Below are positions 1 through 10,115 of a stretch of DNA of 64,000 nt, in pieces (within the stretch, counting starts at the first letter, position 1; each line of letters begins with the position of its first letter). Position numbers and translations under genes: made by a program. The stretch covers positions 22,772,543-22,836,542 of the forward strand of contig NC_135048.1 of NCBI RefSeq assembly GCF_051014685.1, read 5' to 3'. Source of the stretch: Ptiloglossa arizonensis (lineage: Eukaryota > Arthropoda > Insecta > Hymenoptera > Colletidae). The notes beneath the pieces are model-generated. The model searched no databases. It was not told the DNA's origin and saw only the letters and a program-made list of their open reading frames with translations.

Positions 1-2140
1 TAGATTATACTTTGAACGACACCCGCGCTATTGAGAGCACTCATCTCGGAAGTTCACGTTTCATTTCATCTGGTAGTTTCACCCTCAACCAGTTGCATCC
101 TGGAAATGTTCATTTCGCAGTTCCTCGTCCCAGTCGGACGAAGTTCGACAATACGAACGTCGAGGCTTTGTTCTCGTATATCATTCCGCGACTGATCGAC
201 ACGATCCCTCGCAATCGCCCGTATCGATCGGCTGTGTATTCGCGTGCTGTAAATAAACAAAAAAAAAAAAAAAAAAAAAAAAAAAAGATATTGACAGAAG
301 TAATTCGCGGTTTGAGAAATTATGACAGATTACGGGATCGTTAATCTCCGTTGGAGGGAGAGGCTGTCGTTCGACGCGCGATAACTCGATAATCTCTGAA
401 ATCGCGAAATGTGATTACGGCCGCGAGTCTTTCGGGAATAACTTCGGAACAACCAGGGGTGAATCGTCTCCTATTGTACACACATTGTGTTTGCCTAACG
501 TCGAAGCAACGCGTGCACCGATAAACCCTTTCATCGCTAATATTTGGACACTGACAAGGGGAGCGCGTGATCAAGACGAGCGCCTTTCGGATGATGGCGT
601 TTCAGACTGAAATTGTAGACGACAACGAAGATAAACGAGTCCCGAAATCTCGGCTAATGGCCAACCATTTTTAGAAACGTGTCCCCTTTGCTGGAATTTC
701 GATGGTCCACGACCCTTAGCCTACATCAGTCGAGCTACTCTGACGTGGATCGTTATCGTAGAGTTCAAAATTGCTATTCGCGATTAATTTTACATTTTGA
801 TTGAGGAATCGTAGGAATTGACAAACAAGAGGTTGCTCTTCAACGTGAACACTTTACTTCAGTGCTTCAGAGTTCAACGGAGAGGATTTGCACGAACGTA
901 TCTTCTATTTCTCTTCGTTTCGATTCGATGAACAGAGACAGTCTGATTTCTACAGAGATGTTTGGCAGTCTGTGCTGTATAGTACAGTTGTACAGTATTT
1001 CTGATCAAACTGTTTCAATCAGAGTAACCAGAGTAATTTTCATAGTTTCTTGTTAGTATTTTGGTACTTCGAAGTTCACTGTCGAAGATTTGAATACACA
1101 CGATGGGAAGTCTGAAGGAAGACTTTTCGCGATTCGAGTGTTCACGGTTCGTACTTACCAATGGAAGCTGCATTCTGATTAAACTTGTGCTCGTAGAGAA
1201 ATTTGCTCGAAGGATAGGGTATTCTATTTACTCGGGATTGAGATTTCATCTATTGTCCCAGGATTGTAATTTCATCGGTTGGAATTGCGTAGCTGGTTTA
1301 TCGATTCCGAGTAATTGGTATTGATACAGATCATGTTTAAACATGACGACTATAAGATTGTCTTCGATTTCAGCTCACTTGTAGAACTGTCTTCAATTTG
1401 ACATTTTATGACATTGTCATCTGCGCGCAGAAAACAATGTTTAGACGATTTGAGATGTGTTGAAAGAGGATCTGTAATGTTCTACAGCCTAGATTCGACT
1501 ATTTGAAAAGTCTGACATTTGTAGAAGTTATACACCTGTCTACTGTCTATCTCGGAGGTAGATATTTGATGCATTCGTAACGAGAAATTGACCTTTCGTT
1601 CGCCACCTTGTCATCGATAAGCAGTTATTGTTAATTCCCGTGGTTTCCGGACACGGAACGCGTCTCCGCGTCCAAATCGTTTTTCAACTCGAAGAATGGA
1701 ACGTCGTTGAAACGACCGGACAATTTCTGTCGAGGCCAAATCGATCGATTGCCTGGATTATTGGGTTCCATGAAACTGGACAGCTACGCTTTTCAAGAAG
1801 GACGATCTTCTCCTCGGCGAGCTTCTTCGAGCGAGCTCGTTTTTGCTAGCCGATCGATGTACTGGAAATGAAACGTCACGCACGATATAATAGCATGTCC
1901 GGTGATCCAAAATTACACGGCGGTTCTCTGATTTCCACGTTCAATTTGTCAAAGCGTGGGTTACTATTGCGTCGATAAAATTCACGGAGTGATAAAACCT
2001 CGTCGAGAATTCGATTCTCTACTTATTTATTCAGTCGCGTTGATACGAAGGACAGAACAGCGTGACATTTGCGAATTACGAAAGAACAAAGTACAGTGAA
2101 ATTGATTACAGCTGGAGTGCTCGTTGAATTTGTCCGTTTT
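1..2140. other. Non-coding flank, no recognised gene
   Basis: Mixed-composition DNA with only short reading frames that are open on both strands and have no recognisable domain. If the receptor gene on the minus strand continues leftward, this is part of one of its downstream introns. The only distinctive item is the adenine run at 259-286. Confidence 0.5.
259..286 (+). repeat. Poly(A) run preceded by AATAAA-like hexamer
   Basis: A run of about 28 adenines follows directly on AAATAAAC. A polyadenylation-like hexamer immediately before a long A tract is what the 3' end of a retroposed transcript looks like, but the hexamer touches the tract rather than lying 10-30 bases before it, and no coding remnant was recognised upstream. 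It may be a simple homopolymer. Confidence 0.6.
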
Positions 2141-2142
2141 CG

Positions 2143-2455
2143 AATATTCGAATACTTAATTTGAATATTATCTGAATACTTAACTTGAATACTATTCTAA
2201 TACTTAATTCGAATATCATTCTAATACTTAATTCGAATACCATTCTAATACTTAATTCGAATACCTTTCCAAGACTTCATTCGAATACTTTTCGAATACT
2301 TGATTCTTATACTATTCGAATACTTTTAAATACTTGATTCTAATACTATTCGAATACTTTTCGAATACTTGATTCTAGCACTATTCGAATACTTGATTCT
2401 AACACTATTCGAATACTTTTCGAATTCTTTCCGAATACTACTCGAATACTTGACT
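2143..2455. repeat. TTCGAATACT tandem array, about 24-bp period
   Basis: Degenerate tandem repeats built of blocks such as ATTCGAATAC, ATTCTAATACTTAA and TTTTCGAATACTTGATTC. The clearest part (about 2190-2270) repeats every 24 bases; the rest is a mixture of 12- to 30-base steps. It is the leftmost member of the TTCGAATA array family seen throughout the window. Confidence 0.85.
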
Positions 2456-2937
2456 TCAGGAAATGGAGAAAATATTAAAAACGAAAGAAATACAGAATAC
2501 TGTTACGTATAGAATGGACAGTTGGCAAAATAATTATCTCGTTTAAATGGAAGGTCTTTCAATTATTTTCGAAAATATTTCTATAAACACTGTTCGTGCT
2601 ACCTTCTTGAAATGCGATTAAAATTATAACTATCTTGGATCTTTGCTCTCATTTCTATTAAAGTTAGCAAGGTACAGAAATTATCTCTTCTTTGTAGATT
2701 GACGTTTTAGACACTTTTCTCTTGTAGTAGAATACTTTGGTGCCTTCTTTGAAAAGTGAATGATCTTGAAAATTTTAGAGAGCAAGTAATGGATCAACTA
2801 CAAGAAAAGCAGGACCGCGTAAACTTTTGCTCCTTTGTGTATACTAGACCTACTTCCTCAATGGACGAGGGAGGATACTGGATAAACTTCTACTTCTTCG
2901 TAGAAGAAAACTTTAAAACTTCTTCCCTTTCTGTAGC

Positions 2938-3228
2938 TTAATTCGATGTTCCGCACTCGAAACAAATTATTTCGAGACCTTTAGTTTTTGCAAGTAACTT
3001 GGCTGCCATAAACCAACCGGACTGACTCTGACAAACTTCTCTGTGCAATGAAATATTACAACATATTTCTTTCTTGAATTCCGAGAACCTCGGTTTTACG
3101 TGAACTTCTTCATCGTCTGAAACATCCGAACTTTCTTCTCCCGATATACCTTTTTGGTCTAGAAATGAATCGAGTACACCTTTCGGAATAAATAATTGTA
3201 AAAAGTTGAAGTATACCTCGCGAAGCAA
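2938..3228 (-). pseudogene. Unrecognised reading frame, 3' part of a broken or multi-exon gene
   Basis: An open frame of 96 codons ends at a stop at 2938 with the residues ICFECGTSN. It carries an acidic serine stretch (GEESSDVSDDEE) followed by a mixed basic/cysteine segment, a composition more like protein than the shadow frames nearby. It overlaps the frame at 3161-3539 in another phase; a stop codon lies just before the overlap in this frame, so joining the two needs a short intron or a frameshift. A GTATAC donor-like and TTTCTAG acceptor-like site exist between them, but that join does not keep the acidic frame open. I do not recognise a family. The alternative is chance. Confidence 0.25.
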
Positions 3229-3539
3229 GATTTATTTCTTCGTACAGTAGGACACAAGAATCTTCCATTCTCTAACGGGTAAACGTAACGTTTCCGCTTC
3301 AGTTTTGCGAACCAAAATTGCTGATTCACGTGTGGATCAATTAACATACGAGTCTGATGCTTCCCCAGGTACATATAAATCAACGCGTTCTTGACAAGAC
3401 GAGATTCAGCGAAACACAATGTAAACGTGTTTAGGGTATCGACCAGAACTGTAATAATTCCGTCTACACAATAACACCTTAATTTTCTACAGTCTAAGGA
3501 TTTATACCCATTAGTTTCATTGTACTCTTGATATCGATA
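3161..3539 (-). pseudogene. Frame with thyroglobulin type-1-like motif (candidate exon or decayed gene)
   Basis: The minus-strand frame is open from 3539 to 3161. Codons 3506-3459 read YKSLDCRKLRCYCVDG, close to the thyroglobulin type-1 signature (aromatic, QC, then CWCVD followed by G). Family knowledge: these domains are disulfide-bonded extracellular modules, several of which inhibit cysteine proteases. No ATG starts the frame; it would have to be an exon or be joined by a frameshift to the ATG-initiated frame at 3494-3652. The downstream part (IYMYLGKHQ, KLKRKRYVY) matches nothing I recognise. The short motif match could be chance. Confidence 0.3.
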
Positions 3540-3652
3540 TTAAAACACAATAAAATTTGTTGTCGGTGACAAGTTAGAGCTTCTTGACCCAAATGGGACA
3601 TAGTAGACATGCTCAGTGTTCCAACCAAAACTGTGACAAGTCTAACTACCAT
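3494..3652 (-). CDS. Short ATG-initiated frame with hydrophobic N-terminus
   Basis: A 52-codon frame starts MVVRLVTVLVGTLSMSTM, a plausible weak signal peptide, and then has a TCHRQQ segment. It ends at TAG inside the thyroglobulin-like frame, in a different phase. TCHRQQ resembles the region around the first cysteine of thyroglobulin type-1 domains, so this frame and 3161-3539 may be one secreted protein split by a frameshift or a missed intron. The segment TVLVGTL here resembles TVLVDTL about 190 bases downstream, suggesting an old internal duplication. Function is unknown and the reality of the gene is doubtful. Confidence 0.2.
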   Translation of the reverse strand: MVVRLVTVLVGTLSMSTMSHLGQEALTCHRQQILLCFNIDIKSTMKLMGINP

Positions 3653-3933
3653 TATCTCAACCTTGTACACTCGAAGAATCCTTTAACAAGTAACTCTCAC
3701 TTGACAGTTGGTACCTGGTAGATGGTACTTAGCGTACTATTAAACATTCTCGAAGTTCTTGCTGTCGACAAGTGATGTCGACTCGCTGTCTCCCTAACGT
3801 TCCCAAGTTCTCGAAACCGAAGATCTCGATTAGGATGCGACAAATAGGATAGAAAGGAAAGAGACGGTGTAGCTGACGTGGTCACGATCCAATCAGAAGT
3901 GTAACCGGTCAGTGTACCTGATAATACACTAAC
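3653..3933 (-). other. Intron following the 5-HT2 TM5 exon
   Basis: Sequence immediately downstream (leftward) of the GTTAGT donor of the receptor exon. Frames here are short and shared by both strands. No TM6 or TM7 exon of the receptor was found between here and the left edge, so the following receptor exon is presumably outside the window. Confidence 0.5.
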
Positions 3934-4150
3934 CTCCCGGGGGTGGGCCTTGGGGGCCACCTAGCCATCCGGAGGACCATCCTGCAGTTCCCCCAATATT
4001 CTGTCGTTGCTCAGCCAGCAACCGTACCGTCAGCGCGTACGTGAGCAGCATCACGCCCAGTGGTATGTAAAAGCAGATTATGCTGCCGATCAGCTTGTAA
4101 AGGGGGTCCGGTATCTGGCATGCACCGTCCACCAGCAGAGAATCGTCCTC
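3934..4150 (-). CDS. 5-HT2A: Serotonin receptor 5-HT2-type, exon with ECL2, TM5 and start of ICL3
   Basis: The exon encodes a conserved class A amine-receptor segment. It starts at the GTTGCAG acceptor with EDDSLLVDGACQIPDPLYKL, the second extracellular loop with the cysteine that pairs with TM3. TM5 follows (IGSIICFYIPLGVMLLTYAL) and then TVRLLAEQRQNIGG at the start of intracellular loop 3. The glycine/proline-rich end (WLGGPQGPPPG) runs to a GTTAGT donor; an earlier weaker GT could end the exon sooner. The TM5 phenylalanine/tyrosine-proline pattern is typical of the family. The acceptor phase (0) matches the donor of the 18712-18944 exon, giving SLMYSK-EDDSLL. Family role: Gq-coupled serotonin receptor at the neuronal plasma membrane. 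The 5-HT2A rather than 5-HT2B assignment rests on remembered resemblance to insect 5-HT2A and is less certain than the family. Confidence 0.9.
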
Positions 4151-5222
4151 CTGCAACACGGTCAAACAGGATTATGCACTTAGCGGTCGCGATTCGATCG
4201 ATCTACGCACACCCTCGGAGGAATACCCGGGGCGTATCTTACGATGCTTTATCGCATCATCGTTGTCCCATTTTCACCCGTTTCGTTTCCCCAGGACCGC
4301 GAGATTTATGTAAATACCGGTTACCGTGGTCGTGGAGGAGTTATTAACGTCAGGTCTGGGAAAAGTCGGGGTAATGGCGGCGCGGGTCGGAGGCAAACCG
4401 CCGAGTGGAAAGTTTGAACTTAATTTGCATCGTGCAGGTAACAGTAATTATGCATCGGGGTTTGAAAACTGGATGCGATGGGAGATGTATGTCGGGGTAC
4501 TTCAGAAGGAATTTCAGTAATACTATCTTTTCGTAAAGCGGAGTGGAATTTGTTATTGCGAGGCCACGGACCGTTAACGTGGCACCTGGGTTAGAAATTG
4601 ATACGGTTTCGCGTTTTCGTGTATAAAATTGTTTCCATTTGACTGGTGACGAGTTGACTGTCGCTCGAGGAAGTGCGTTCGTTTGTTTCGTTAATCGATT
4701 CGTTGTTTAATATTTCGATGTAACAGTTGGTAATATTCTTCCGTAGCCTTTGACCCGCTGCGATGAATAACCCACCCGATTATCACTTCGCACGGTGCTC
4801 CATAATACAAATGTATTGTCCGCGCATTGCTGAACCAAGAGCGATTAGACACACCTAATTTAACCGTTGTGCGCCGTTGAGATGATTACTACGCCGGAGC
4901 CGTTCGCTTCAAACTAAACCAAACAGTGCACAAGGGTTAAAGTATACCTACTAACCGACCGAACTCACTATTTGCAGCCAGCAAGTCAACCGTGATCTTC
5001 CGTTCGCAAATCACCCCGGAGCTAATTTCAGTGGCTCGATCCCAGCTAACTGGTTAATGTGTAGCCTCGGGTGGGTCTCTGTTGACGATCTCGATTGGCC
5101 GCAACAAATCCTCCGACATTGATCGATGCTTTTGTCCCCGGTCCCACCTAACGTCGAGCTTGTTCTTTGTAGCGTTTCTCAATGATCGGTAGCCTAACGA
5201 TAGATTTTGTTTTCCGTTCCAG
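4151..5222. other. Intronic DNA of both genes
   Basis: This lies between the receptor exon and the first visible Rpn2 exon, so it is intron for both strands if both genes are intact. It contains no recognisable exon. In particular, no segment encodes the Rpn2 repeats that should precede TPEQCPSVV. Confidence 0.6.
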
Positions 5223-5557
5223 GACACCGGAACAATGTCCCAGCGTGGTATCCCTGCTGGCTGAAAGCTACAATCCTCACGTGAGATACGGGGCAGCGAT
5301 GGCCCTGGGAATCGCGTGTGCTGGCACAGGTTTGAAGGAAGCCATAGCACTCCTGGACCCGATGACGAACGATCCGGTGAACTTCGTTCGTCAAGGCGCC
5401 CTGATCGCCTCCGCGATGATTCTGATTCAACAGACCGAGGCTACCTGCCCTCGCGTCAAGGACTTCAGAGCGCTGTACGCGAAAGTGGTTGTGGACAAAC
5501 ACGAGGACGTTATGGCAAAGTTCGGCGCCATTCTCGCTCAGGGTATCATCGATGCTG
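5223..5557 (+). CDS. Rpn2: 26S proteasome subunit Rpn2/PSMD1, exon (toroid repeats)
   Basis: The exon follows a TTTTCCGTTCCAG acceptor and completes an arginine codon before [20 protein letters not shown]. It includes [37 protein letters not shown] and [16 protein letters not shown], which are proteasome/cyclosome repeats of Rpn2 and correspond roughly to residues 610-720 of human PSMD1 (953 aa). Rpn2 forms the alpha-solenoid scaffold of the 19S base, binding the Rpt ring and Rpn13. The exon ends in phase 1 before GTACGT. The first roughly 600 residues of the protein are not in the window. Confidence 0.95.
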
Positions 5558-6596
5558 GTACGTAGCTGCCCAGACCTCGTTAACCGACCCCTTCAACGAC
5601 CCTCGATAACGTATCCAGGACACACGGGGGGGTTGGAGAGGTTCACCTGACGTCGGCGAGAATACAATACGAATCGCCGATCAAAGGTCGACGTTATTGC
5701 GGACCTTGTTCTTTCGCCCCGTAAGGGAAAAGTGAAATCGAAGCTCTTTTGTAGGCGTTTATCGCTCCGGTGATATGGTATTATTCCGGCTCCCTTTTTA
5801 CCATTGTCGACGAGGGTGAACGTCCATAACCGGAAGCTGTTGGCGTCTCCTAACACCGTCGGGTACCTTACGAGCAACACCCACCAAGTGTCCTCGAATT
5901 ATCGCGAAACACTGCAGGTTTTCGGATTTACCAAAGACAAAGGACAGGGTGTTTCTATCGTGGATTTAAAATAGAATTGTTTCACTGGATCGAGAACTTT
6001 CGAAGACGCAAATAGTAAAAGCAATTTTGTTTCCATCGCGGGGTATAATGTACCATTTTCCGTGAAGAATATGTTTTTTAATTTTCTTTATACTTCCAAA
6101 GAATTTGGAAATATAATACCGAGAAGGGGAGGCAAAGGTAACTTCACTCCTTAAGTTTGAGTTACCATAGTCGAAAGAGTCTTTACCTTTGATGATTTTG
6201 CAAATCTGTAAAAATTTCACCAATGTTCGGACAAGAGGTAGGTGTACACTTCGTGGTTGTTTCTTATCAGTTTTCTGTCGTTCGTAAAGTACCTTGACAG
6301 GTGAAATGAACTCGTGAGAGTAGTAATCAGATCCCACACGAACATAATTGATCACCCATGTTCAAAAATACAAACCAACCGCTACCTTCCGACTGTTGGT
6401 TAACCCTGACTTTTCTTTTGTCGTGTGTGTGTGTGTTTTTTTTTTTTTTTTAATATCCCGAAATATCCCCGCAATGAAATTGACCCCGTTCACGAATTAA
6501 TCGGAACGTCGCCTTGGAGATTCGATGGAACGGACGAAACAAATACTATCCAAACAATTGGCAGCTGCTCGCTCATAACAATGATAACCGTTCCAG
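5558..6596 (+). other. Rpn2 intron
   Basis: GTACGT donor to TTCCAG acceptor, joining phase 1 to phase 1 (DAG-GRN). It holds a short GT run followed by a T tract at about 6425-6452 and nothing else of note. Confidence 0.85.
6425..6452 (+). repeat. (GT)n-T(n) simple repeat
   Basis: A short GT microsatellite runs directly into a homopolymer of about 16 T within the Rpn2 intron. It is a simple sequence, not the branch-site tract, since the acceptor is about 145 bases farther on. Confidence 0.85.
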
Positions 6597-6949
6597 GGGG
6601 GCGTAACGTGACGGTGTCTCTCCAGTCGTGGACAGGCCATACGAACATGCTGGCGGTAGTCGGGGCGTTGGTGTTCACCCAATATTGGTACTGGTTCCCT
6701 CTGGCTCATTGTTTGGCGCTCGCCTTCACTCCAACCTGCCTAATTGCTCTGAATGCGCAACTGAAAATGCCGAAGCTGGAGTTCCGCTCGAATGCCCGAC
6801 CAAGTGTCTACGCATATCCCGCGCCATTGGAGGAGAAGAAACGCGAGGAAAAGGAGAAGGTCACCACAGCTGTGCTCAGTATCGCCGCGAAGGCACGAAG
6901 ACGCGAATCCGAGAGACGTGCACGTGACTCTCACGAGAAGATGGACGTG
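6597..6949 (+). CDS. Rpn2: 26S proteasome subunit Rpn2/PSMD1, exon (C-terminal toroid and linker)
   Basis: The exon starts immediately after TTCCAG; five G residues complete [18 protein letters not shown]. It continues [23 protein letters not shown] and [20 protein letters not shown], all recognisable from animal Rpn2, ending in the charged linker HEKMDV in phase 0 before GTCAGT. A tryptophan occupies the place of the arginine usually seen in LQSRTGH. The last part ([13 protein letters not shown]) is arginine-rich where lysine/glutamate runs are usual. The frame is otherwise intact, so I treat it as functional. Confidence 0.93.
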
Positions 6950-7029
6950 GTCAGTATTAAAAATGATAACTTCAATATTCGCCGATGGGTGATGTATCTC
7001 CGCTTTCGAGTCGCGGATTTCGAAACTTC

Positions 7030-7065
7030 CGATGCGCTTGAAAGCGGGGTAGCGAACTAACTCGA
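7030..7065 (+). repeat. GAAAGCGGGGTAG fragment of a dispersed repeat
   Basis: The string CTTGAAAGCGGGG recurs at 34164, 34346 and 34528, and GAAAGCGGGGTAG recurs at about 38936. It looks like the tail of the dispersed repeat family annotated at 19600, 34009, 38880 and 40408. Confidence 0.35.
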
Positions 7066-7204
7066 CGCCTGGGCCGGCAAGGGTAGAAACACGTGGGACA
7101 GAATTGGGAATTATTCGAGTAGAGATTCTTCCGAACAAAGTTTCTTCGAGTCTACGAATAAACTGAATATATAATATAATTCATTAATCGATGAAGATTG
7201 GTAT

Positions 7205-7795
7205 TGTGTTCGAATTTATTCAAATATATCTTGACTCGAGTATGTATTCCAATGTGTATTCGAGTCTTTGTTTCGAGTATGTATTCCAATCATTATTCAA
7301 GTATTTATTCTCATACAAATGATTCAATTAACGGATAAAATATTGCGAGTACTCGAATACTTGATCCGTGCACTTATTTGAACAGTATTCGAATTATCTT
7401 CGAGTATTGTTTGAATTTCCGAAGCATGACTCAAGTATGTATTCGAATGTGTATTCGAGTTTTTGTTCGAGTATATATTCTAATCATTATTCAAGTATTT
7501 ATTCTAGTACAAGTGATTCAATTAACGAATAATATGTTACGAGTACTCGAATACTTGATCCGTGCACTTATTTGAATAGTATTCGAATTATCTTCGAGTA
7601 TTATTTGAATTTCCGAAGCATGACTCGAATATGTATTCGAATGTGTATTCCAGTATATATTCCAATCATTATTTAAGTATTTATTCTCGTACAAGTGATT
7701 CAATTAACGGATAAAATGGTACAAGTACTCGAATACTTAATCCGTGCACTTATTTGAACAGTATTCGAATCACTTTCGCGTAATATTTGAATTTC
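7205..7795 (+). repeat. Higher-order TTCGAATA array, about 197-bp unit, three copies
   Basis: Three tandem copies begin near 7232, 7430 and 7622. Each contains GTATGTATTCCAAT-type blocks, TGATTCAATTAACG, GAGTACTCGAATACTTGATC, CGTGCACTTATTTGAA and GAATTTCCGAAGCATGAC. Within each unit are many copies of the TATTCGA/TATTCAA core. It lies wholly in an Rpn2 intron. Confidence 0.85.
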
Positions 7796-7997
7796 CAAAG
7801 CATTTGAATACTCCGCTGGATAAAAATTCGACGAGTGGTCTTTGTCTCAAGTTCTAACCGATTATTTTTCACGGTCGTTTTACACCCTTGCGATGGGACA
7901 GTTTCTCGGCACGGTGATAGATCTCGCGAAGGGCGTCGAGAGATGCTTTTGGGCGATTGCCTCTCTTTCATTTCCGCCCCTTAATTTTTAATCACAG

Positions 7998-8379
7998 GAT
8001 CCGCCAGACACGAAGGAGGCCGTCGAGATGAAAGAGGCGGCGCCGAAGGAAAAAGAGGAGAAGAAGAAGGAGAAGGAGGAGAAGAAAGAGAAGGAGACAA
8101 AGGACGCGAAGGAGACGAAGGAGTCAAAGGAGAAGACCGAGAAGGTCGAGAAGAAGGGTAAGGACGAGCCTGAGAAAGCTGAGAAGGAGAAGAAGGAACC
8201 CGAGCCGACCTTCGAGAACCTTCAGAATCCGGCTCGCGTGTTGCGACAGCAACTCAAGGTGATACAGCTGGTAGAGGGGAGCCAGTACGTTCCTGTAAAG
8301 GACATTCAAATTGGCGGTATAGTGATGGTGAAGCACGTAACAGTGGATTCGGTGGAAGAGCTCGTGGAGCCAGTAGCCG
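7998..8379 (+). CDS. Rpn2: 26S proteasome subunit Rpn2/PSMD1, exon (KEKE region and C-terminal domain)
   Basis: After the AATCACAG acceptor the exon reads DPPDTKEAVEMKEAAPKEKE and then a long lysine/glutamate (KEKE) stretch to about 8190. The C-terminal domain follows: NPARVLRQQLKV, QIGGIVMV and EELVEPVA, ending in phase 1 before GTAAGT. This matches the order in human PSMD1 (KEKE region, NPARV, SIGGI, EELVEPVA). The C-terminal domain leads to the Rpn13-binding tail. Confidence 0.95.
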
Positions 8380-9743
8380 GTAAGTCGATACTTCTTCACG
8401 ATATTCGCCATATTGTTATCCTGGGGAATTGGAGAGAATTTTTTCAAAGAGGTATCTACTGTTATTAACTGTCTGTACTATCACTATCTTAGTTACCACC
8501 ATTGGCCAAGATTTTGTGATTAGAATTTTTTAAGAAGGGTATGTACAGTTATTATCTATTTATACTATCGCTATTATAGTTATCACCATTGACCAAGATC
8601 ATGTACCGGATAAAGTAACGACTGATAGCATCCCTGCAACGAAAGAGAAAAAATGAATTTTGTTTTCGATAGTGAACATTGCTCATAGGTGTTCTTTCTA
8701 GTTCCCTACGGTAGCATCAATGTCAATTTACGAAATTATTCGTCGTAAGGTAATTAGTTTAACGAAAAAAAAATTTAACAGCTTGAATGCTTAGCTTGGC
8801 TTAAACGAAATTGAGCAGACGCCATGTTGTAATCGAACGAAATTTATTTAACGAAATAGTTACTGTGTTTCCGCGTTGTCGTTGAGGTTTATCGAATGAT
8901 ATATTGAGACTATGTTTATGTGAATATATTCACTAACAACGTTGATTACATTTTCTCATTTCAATTCTTCCAGTTGTCCATTAAAGTAGATTTGAAAATC
9001 TTTGTTCCTCGTGTACAATATATCCGTATCAATCAGAAATTCACGATCTCTAATTTTATATTCGCGATTCTGATTGTGTATCAACAAATTGACAGTCACA
9101 GAGAAACATAATCTATCAACATCGATGTTTGACAACCTTCGAATCGATATTAACGACTTGGCGCAATTGTCCATAATTTTCGTTTAAATTTGTATCGTCG
9201 TATTCGACTATATTTTGACTATACCGCTCGAAATAATTCAAAGGATTTCGCGTGGTCGAAACGATCGAAAGTCGAGACACCAAAGAGCTAATCAACGATC
9301 AAAATCGAACGAACAGCCTCGAAAGTATTGATCATCGTGCGCGAGTAGTTTTGAAATTATTTCGAGCAGTCCAGAAATTATTTAACCCTCTGCACTCAGG
9401 TGCAGTAGCTCGCGTGGTATCGTATCGAAGAGAATTCGAACATTGTAAAACGCGAAGAGGGGGAAAGACGAAACCATCGATGTGAAATGGAAGTTACGCT
9501 CACGATATTGTATGTAATTTTTGTTTTAAGAAATTTCGCGGGGCTACTAGTTCCTCGTATGAAAGAATGCTTCGAGTGCAAAGGGTTAACGGTCATCCGG
9601 TCGCGATGATCATCTCTCCAACAACCACTACACTCGATCACCTCGAAAGAGTTATCTCGATCGCTGTCGTGATCGGTGAACGTAGCTGCTTCGCTAGAAG
9701 AGTTATCGGCACGTTGCGTTCGATTACCACCGTTATGTTTCAG
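8380..9743 (+). other. Rpn2 last intron
   Basis: GTAAGT donor to TGTTTCAG acceptor, phase 1. A tandem duplication of about 93 bases lies at 8445-8605. The short frames here are shadows with no recognisable domain. Confidence 0.85.
8445..8605 (+). repeat. Two-copy tandem repeat in Rpn2 intron
   Basis: Two diverged copies of a segment containing ACTGTTATTAACTG/ACAGTTATTATCT, CTATCACTATCTTAG/CTATCGCTATTATAG and CACCATTGGCCAAGAT/CACCATTGACCAAGAT, about 93 bases apart. Confidence 0.6.
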
Positions 9744-9814
9744 CTTTCGGTCCAAAACCCGACGAGGAGAAGGAAGCTGATCCCCCAGAGCCGTTCGAGT
9801 ACACCGAGGAATAA
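9744..9814 (+). CDS. Rpn2: 26S proteasome subunit Rpn2/PSMD1, terminal exon
   Basis: Codes FGPKPDEEKEADPPEPFEYT then EE and TAA at 9812-9814. The PPEPFEY tail is the conserved Rpn2 C-terminus that docks in the Pru domain of Rpn13. Human PSMD1 ends PPEPFEYIDD. The four exons together give 379 intact C-terminal residues, which shows the gene model is coherent at its 3' end. Confidence 0.95.
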
Positions 9815-10115
9815 AGCTCCACGAGTTGACAAAAAAAAAACATATCGCCCCACGGCGTCATCCGTCGGAACGCAAGTCATTCGTGCATATGTATACGCGC
9901 GTATAGTTCGCTATCAGTAGGAACAGAATGGGAAAAAAATGATAAAACTGTCGCCAAAAACCCCTCTGCCGATACGAGTTCGCCGTCCTATCGCGACAAT
10001 TTCTTTTTTATTTTCGTACCATTACCGCACCGATTCAGTCGCGACTCGATATCGTTCGTCGTTGAACTGCTACCACGTTTCTTCGAGTGTCAATAAATAT
10101 AATTTGCTCCGATCG
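9815..10115 (+). promoter_or_regulatory. Rpn2: Rpn2 3' UTR with AATAAA signal
   Basis: After the stop codon comes non-coding sequence with an A9-10 run near 9830 and a canonical AATAAA at 10092-10097, suitable as the polyadenylation signal. The exact cleavage site cannot be read from sequence alone. Confidence 0.55.

Larger units (their letters stand above)
6950..7997 (+). other. Rpn2 intron containing a minisatellite
   Basis: GTCAGT donor to AATCACAG acceptor, phase 0. More than half of the intron is a tandem array of roughly 197-bp units (about 7205-7795). This array is transcribed in the Rpn2 pre-mRNA. Confidence 0.85.

Noticed and set aside
8124..8447. Leucine-rich minus-strand frame at the KEKE exon
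   Set aside because: Antisense shadow of the lysine/glutamate-rich Rpn2 exon.
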